Positions 62,231 through 64,000 of a stretch of DNA of 64,000 nucleotides are shown here, in pieces; the first letter of the stretch is position 1; each line of letters opens with the position of its first letter. The notes beneath the pieces are model-generated. The model had not been told where the DNA came from and ran no database searches. It saw only the letters and a program-made list of their open reading frames with translations. Both the position numbers and the translations under genes were made by a program. Origin of the DNA: Nocardiopsis metallicus (GTDB lineage: Bacteria; Actinomycetota; Actinomycetes; Streptosporangiales; Streptosporangiaceae); assembly GCF_014201115.1 (NCBI RefSeq), contig NZ_JACHDO010000001.1, forward strand, positions 2,542,001 to 2,606,000, given 5' to 3'.

Positions 62231-64000
62231 CTACTGGGGCGGGCGAGAACAGATCTGGCGGGCACTCTGCATGTCGGTGTCCATCCTGCGGATCACCTGG
62301 ATCAGATTCCAGCCCTGGTCGGGGAGATTCCGCATCCGGTGGTTCCGCGCGTGGCGCACGCGCGCGTTCCCGTAACGGTTGGTCTCCTGAAGGCTCACGG
62401 CCAGCCAGGCCGCGCCCAGAGCACAGGACGTCAGGAAGAGCATCATGCCCAAACCCGAACCCGACGCCGCCGCGGCGGCGGGAATGGACGCGACAAAGCA
62501 GAAGATCGCCCCGCTCCCGAGCCACGTCCTCAGGGACGTGTTCTCCCCTTCCGCTTTGGCCGTGGCGACCAGCGCGTTGTGCTCGTTGTGCAGCGCCTCG
62601 TGCCGTCGCTTCCAGGCGTCGCGCTGCTGGACCAGGGTGACGATGTTGGGCAGAGAGGCGTAGACGGCCGCGGCCGAACCCATCTTCTGAGATCCCGAGG
62701 ACAGGTCCACGCGCGGCCAGAGCGCCCCCGTCCACTCCGCCACCCCCGGCAGCCCGCCAGAGTCCGGTGGCACCACGAGTTCCGGGTTGAGCAGGAAGGC
62801 GAGCACCAGGGCGGGCTCCACCCTGCACTCGAACCCGCGCCAGCCGTTCAGGTGGTGGGCGAGTTCCCGGTGGAAGGCGGCTCCGGCCCCTTCGGCCTCT
62901 TCGATCTCCTGGGCCAGCTGGGCAAGTCGCGGGGCGTCGTCACTCCGGTGCTGGGCCATCAGCCGCAGCAGCTGCGGCCGGGCCAGCAGCATGAGTTCGT
63001 TGGCCTCGTGGCCACCGGTGATGAGCGGGCGGGGATCATGGAACAGCTCCCGCAGCCGCTTCACCGTCAGTTCGTGGCCGCGGAATCGGGGCGGCAGCTC
63101 CGGACAGGCCTGGGCGATGAACGAGGCCACCGCCAGGTTCGCGTCCTGGACCTCCCGGCGGAACAGCGAACGGTCCACCTTGGTGTCGTTGATGTCGTTC
63201 ATGACCCAGGAACCGAGCATGGCGCGTTCGGCGGGGTCGCCCAGGACCATCACCGCGGCCGACCAGTGCTGCTGCATAGCGGCGGCCAACCCCTCGATCC
63301 GAGTGAAGCGGACCCCGACGAAGCTGTACGGCGGAGCCTCTCCCCCGCTTGCGCGGGCAGCGCGTGAGAGCGGGGCGACGTAGGAGCTCTGGGTGCGCGG
63401 CGGGGTGGGCGGTGGGGCGGGTTCTGGAGCCGGGCGCCGCGGAGCGGGGTTCGGAGCGGCCTTGGTGTACTGACGGGTGAGCGGAACCGGCGCCCCCGCC
63501 ACCCGGGTGGGTGCCACCGGCGGACCCGGTTCCGGATCCGCCGTCCCCACGGGCTTAGCCGCGGTGCCCGCGACCAACTGGTGCAAGAGCGAAGCGGCGT
63601 CCGGACGCCGCTTCGGGTCCTTGTCCAGGCAGGCCAGGACGGCCTCCAGCAGCGGACCGGACAGATCCCCGGTGTCAGGTTCCCCGGACAGCACCCTGGC
63701 GATCCGGGAGGCCTGGGTGGGACCGTGGAAGGCCTCCCGCCCGGTCGCGGCGAACACCATCACCGAAGCCCAGGCGAACACGTCCACCGCCGCGGTCAGG
63801 CGCATGCCCTCCAGCTGCTCGGGGGCCATGTACCCGACCGTCCCCACGATGCCGCTGGCCGTCACCGAGGTGGACTCCACCGCACGGGCGATCCCGAAGT
63901 CGATCACCCGGGGTCCGTCCTGGGCCAGCATGATGTTGTCCGGCTTCAGATCCCGGTGCACCACTTCCGCCGCGTGGATGGCCGCCAACGCGGTCGCGGT
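62231..64000 (-). CDS. Ser/Thr protein kinase with C-terminal membrane region (N-terminus outside window)
   Basis: The frame runs off the right edge, so the ATP-binding lobe is missing. The visible kinase part has the catalytic loop HRDLKPDN, the magnesium motif VIDFGIARA and the activation segment GTVGYMAPEQ, and ends near a LDKDPKRRPDAASLLHQLV helix. A Pro-rich linker (RPAPEPAPPPTPPRT) leads to about 280 residues of unrecognised helical sequence. Two membrane helices (IFCFVASIPAAAAA and LFLTSCALGAAWLAVSL) and a basic tail close the protein. Kinase domain first and membrane region at the C-terminus is unlike the usual PknB layout with an external PASTA sensor. Confidence 0.88.
   Translation of the reverse strand, partial: TATALAAIHAAEVVHRDLKPDNIMLAQDGPRVIDFGIARAVESTSVTASGIVGTVGYMAPEQLEGMRLTAAVDVFAWASVMVFAATGREAFHGPTQASRIARVLSGEPDTGDLSGPLLEAVLACLDKDPKRRPDAASLLHQLVAGTAAKPVGTADPEPGPPVAPTRVAGAPVPLTRQYTKAAPNPAPRRPAPEPAPPPTPPRTQSSYVAPLSRAARASGGEAPPYSFVGVRFTRIEGLAAAMQQHWSAAVMVLGDPAERAMLGSWVMNDINDTKVDRSLFRREVQDANLAVASFIAQACPELPPRFRGHELTVKRLRELFHDPRPLITGGHEANELMLLARPQLLRLMAQHRSDDAPRLAQLAQEIEEAEGAGAAFHRELAHHLNGWRGFECRVEPALVLAFLLNPELVVPPDSGGLPGVAEWTGALWPRVDLSSGSQKMGSAAAVYASLPNIVTLVQQRDAWKRRHEALHNEHNALVATAKAEGENTSLRTWLGSGAIFCFVASIPAAAAASGSGLGMMLFLTSCALGAAWLAVSLQETNRYGNARVRHARNHRMRNLPDQGWNLIQVIRRMDTDMQSARQICSRPPQ

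Overview
This window is ordinary chromosome from a very GC-rich actinomycete. WhiB, a DUF3000 protein beside RNase D, HemQ-type haem synthesis, an LAxTG cell-wall anchor, Hsp20 behind a HAIR-like box and a TnpB remnant of actinobacterial type all fit an aerobic filamentous actinobacterium. Nocardiopsaceae (Nocardiopsis or relatives) is my best guess, made by recognition rather than by a search. I see no rRNA, tRNA, CRISPR array, plasmid or prophage module. Genes are dense, start mostly with ATG or GTG, often overlap by 4 bases (ATGA/GTGA), and are separated by strong GC hairpins.

Layout. 0.6-7 kb: a WhiB regulator, a phosphoribosyltransferase fused to a degenerate hydrolase, a GNAT acetyltransferase, an MFS exporter, a cell-wall-anchored Asp-Pro repeat protein, and a membrane-anchored putative beta-propeller. 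7-8.2 kb is poorly coding: two small translationally coupled frames and a 15-bp inverted repeat. 9.3-13 kb is a sulfur-assimilation operon: Cys-Cys leader peptide, sulfite reductase, small zinc ribbon protein, CysH and a sirohydrochlorin chelatase. 13-25.9 kb: Hsp20, MFS, a PNPOx enzyme, an AidB-like flavoprotein, GlgX, a RibD-type reductase, a GntR regulator, MsrB, and Psd/PssA for phosphatidylethanolamine. 25.9-30.5 kb holds haem genes (hemQ, hemG/hemY, hemE) around a DUF4349 lipoprotein. 30.7-36.5 kb: DUF3000, RNase D, a TPR protein, an FBP zinc-finger protein and an ABC exporter. 36.7-40 kb is a fadA-fadB beta-oxidation operon. 40.2-46.3 kb has two MMPL/RND pumps, one next to a MarR gene and one divergent from a TetR gene; palindromes lie at the promoters. 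46.4-51.3 kb: a zinc metallopeptidase, an FprA-type ferredoxin reductase and Dxs. 51.5-58.9 kb: a TauE/SafE transporter, a StyA-like monooxygenase, and a sugar ABC transporter with a ROK regulator. 59.1-64 kb: a broken tnpB, a uridine-kinase-like protein, an AbgT transporter, and the C-terminal part of a Ser/Thr protein kinase cut by the window edge.

The best candidates for follow-up are the Cys-Cys leader peptide and hairpin ahead of the sulfur operon, the collapsed tnpB copy at 59.2-59.8 kb, the phosphoribosyltransferase with a catalytically dead hydrolase half, and the inverted repeat with coupled small genes near 7.6 kb. I found no clearly new multi-gene defence or biosynthetic system.
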